Source: Phallusia mammillata (taxonomy: Eukaryota; Chordata; Ascidiacea; Phlebobranchia; Ascidiidae). Taken from it: a DNA stretch of 64,000 nt. Both the position numbers and the translations under genes were made by a program. Numbering within the stretch: position 1 is the stretch's first letter; every line of letters starts with the position of its first letter. Where the stretch lies: NCBI GenBank assembly GCA_003260075.1, contig QLIY01000503.1, positions 1-64,000 of the forward strand, read 5' to 3'. Below are positions 63,940 to 64,000 of this stretch, one piece after another. The notes below the pieces were generated by a model that saw only the letters and a list, made by a program, of their open reading frames with translations, was not told the DNA's origin and did no database searches.

Positions 63940-64000
63940 CTGCAAAAACAAAATANTGCCGGAGGTAAATCTGCAAAAACGAAATAGCACGTTGGGGTTG

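Overview
Eukaryotic (metazoan) genomic DNA, AT-rich, with many introns. It is filled by the middle of one enormous gene on the minus strand. The gene is a tandem array of two alternating exons. Exon A is 154 nt and carries the core C-P-T-Y-Y-G-P-H. Exon B is 83 nt and ends in L-N-C-F-G-I. Each B+A pair encodes one 79-residue repeat with four cysteines at fixed spacing (C1-x10-C2-x9-C3-x48-C4-x8). I traced 44 A exons and 43 B exons in strict alternation, about 3,450 residues, with no start codon, signal peptide or stop in the window, so the gene runs off both ends. Every undamaged exon has exactly the same length and the same intron phases. I do not recognise the family. The paired-looking cysteines and recurring N-glycosylation sequons point to an extracellular or secretory-pathway structural protein; this is inference.

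The repeats are not interchangeable. They fall into three classes (called alpha, beta and gamma here) recurring as gamma-beta-alpha in the direction of transcription. The beta class itself alternates between a W-N-x-S-G-C form and an A-K-C form, so the larger period is six repeats (474 residues). The register holds from unit 36 down to unit 2 and breaks at two places, both in intervals that contain assembly gaps. Units 41-44, at the 5' side of the array, are the most divergent.

The sequence is a gapped draft. About 55 runs of 10-12 G, eight longer G runs (20-92) and six single N mark joins. At most joins the flanking sequence is present twice, 1-6 % different, which looks like two haplotypes laid end to end. 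The G runs behave as gap filler and create false poly-proline and poly-glycine ORFs. Among the repeated exon copies nearly all differences are silent, so the gene is under purifying selection.

Introns (roughly 0.3-2.9 kb) carry non-autonomous transposons: hAT-type elements with CAGGGGTG or CAGTGGTT ends and 8-bp target duplications, pogo/Tigger-like elements with TA duplications, foldback elements, and tRNA-related SINE-like copies. The only unrelated coding sequence is a plus-strand exon of a facilitative sugar transporter (SLC2A/GLUT type) at 36709-36976. It sits between two gap runs that split a transposon copy, so it is probably a misplaced contig.

Layout: 1-17 kb units 1-13; 18-22.7 kb units 14-16 present twice; 23-40.8 kb units 17-31 with the GLUT island at 36.5-37.1 kb; 40.8-43.6 kb a 936-bp hAT element and broken copies; 43.6-52 kb units 32-36 with a gap-rich transposon cluster at 46.4-48.4 kb; 52.7-64 kb units 37-44. 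The organism cannot be fixed from this; high heterozygosity, intron sizes and transposon types suit a marine invertebrate such as a tunicate.
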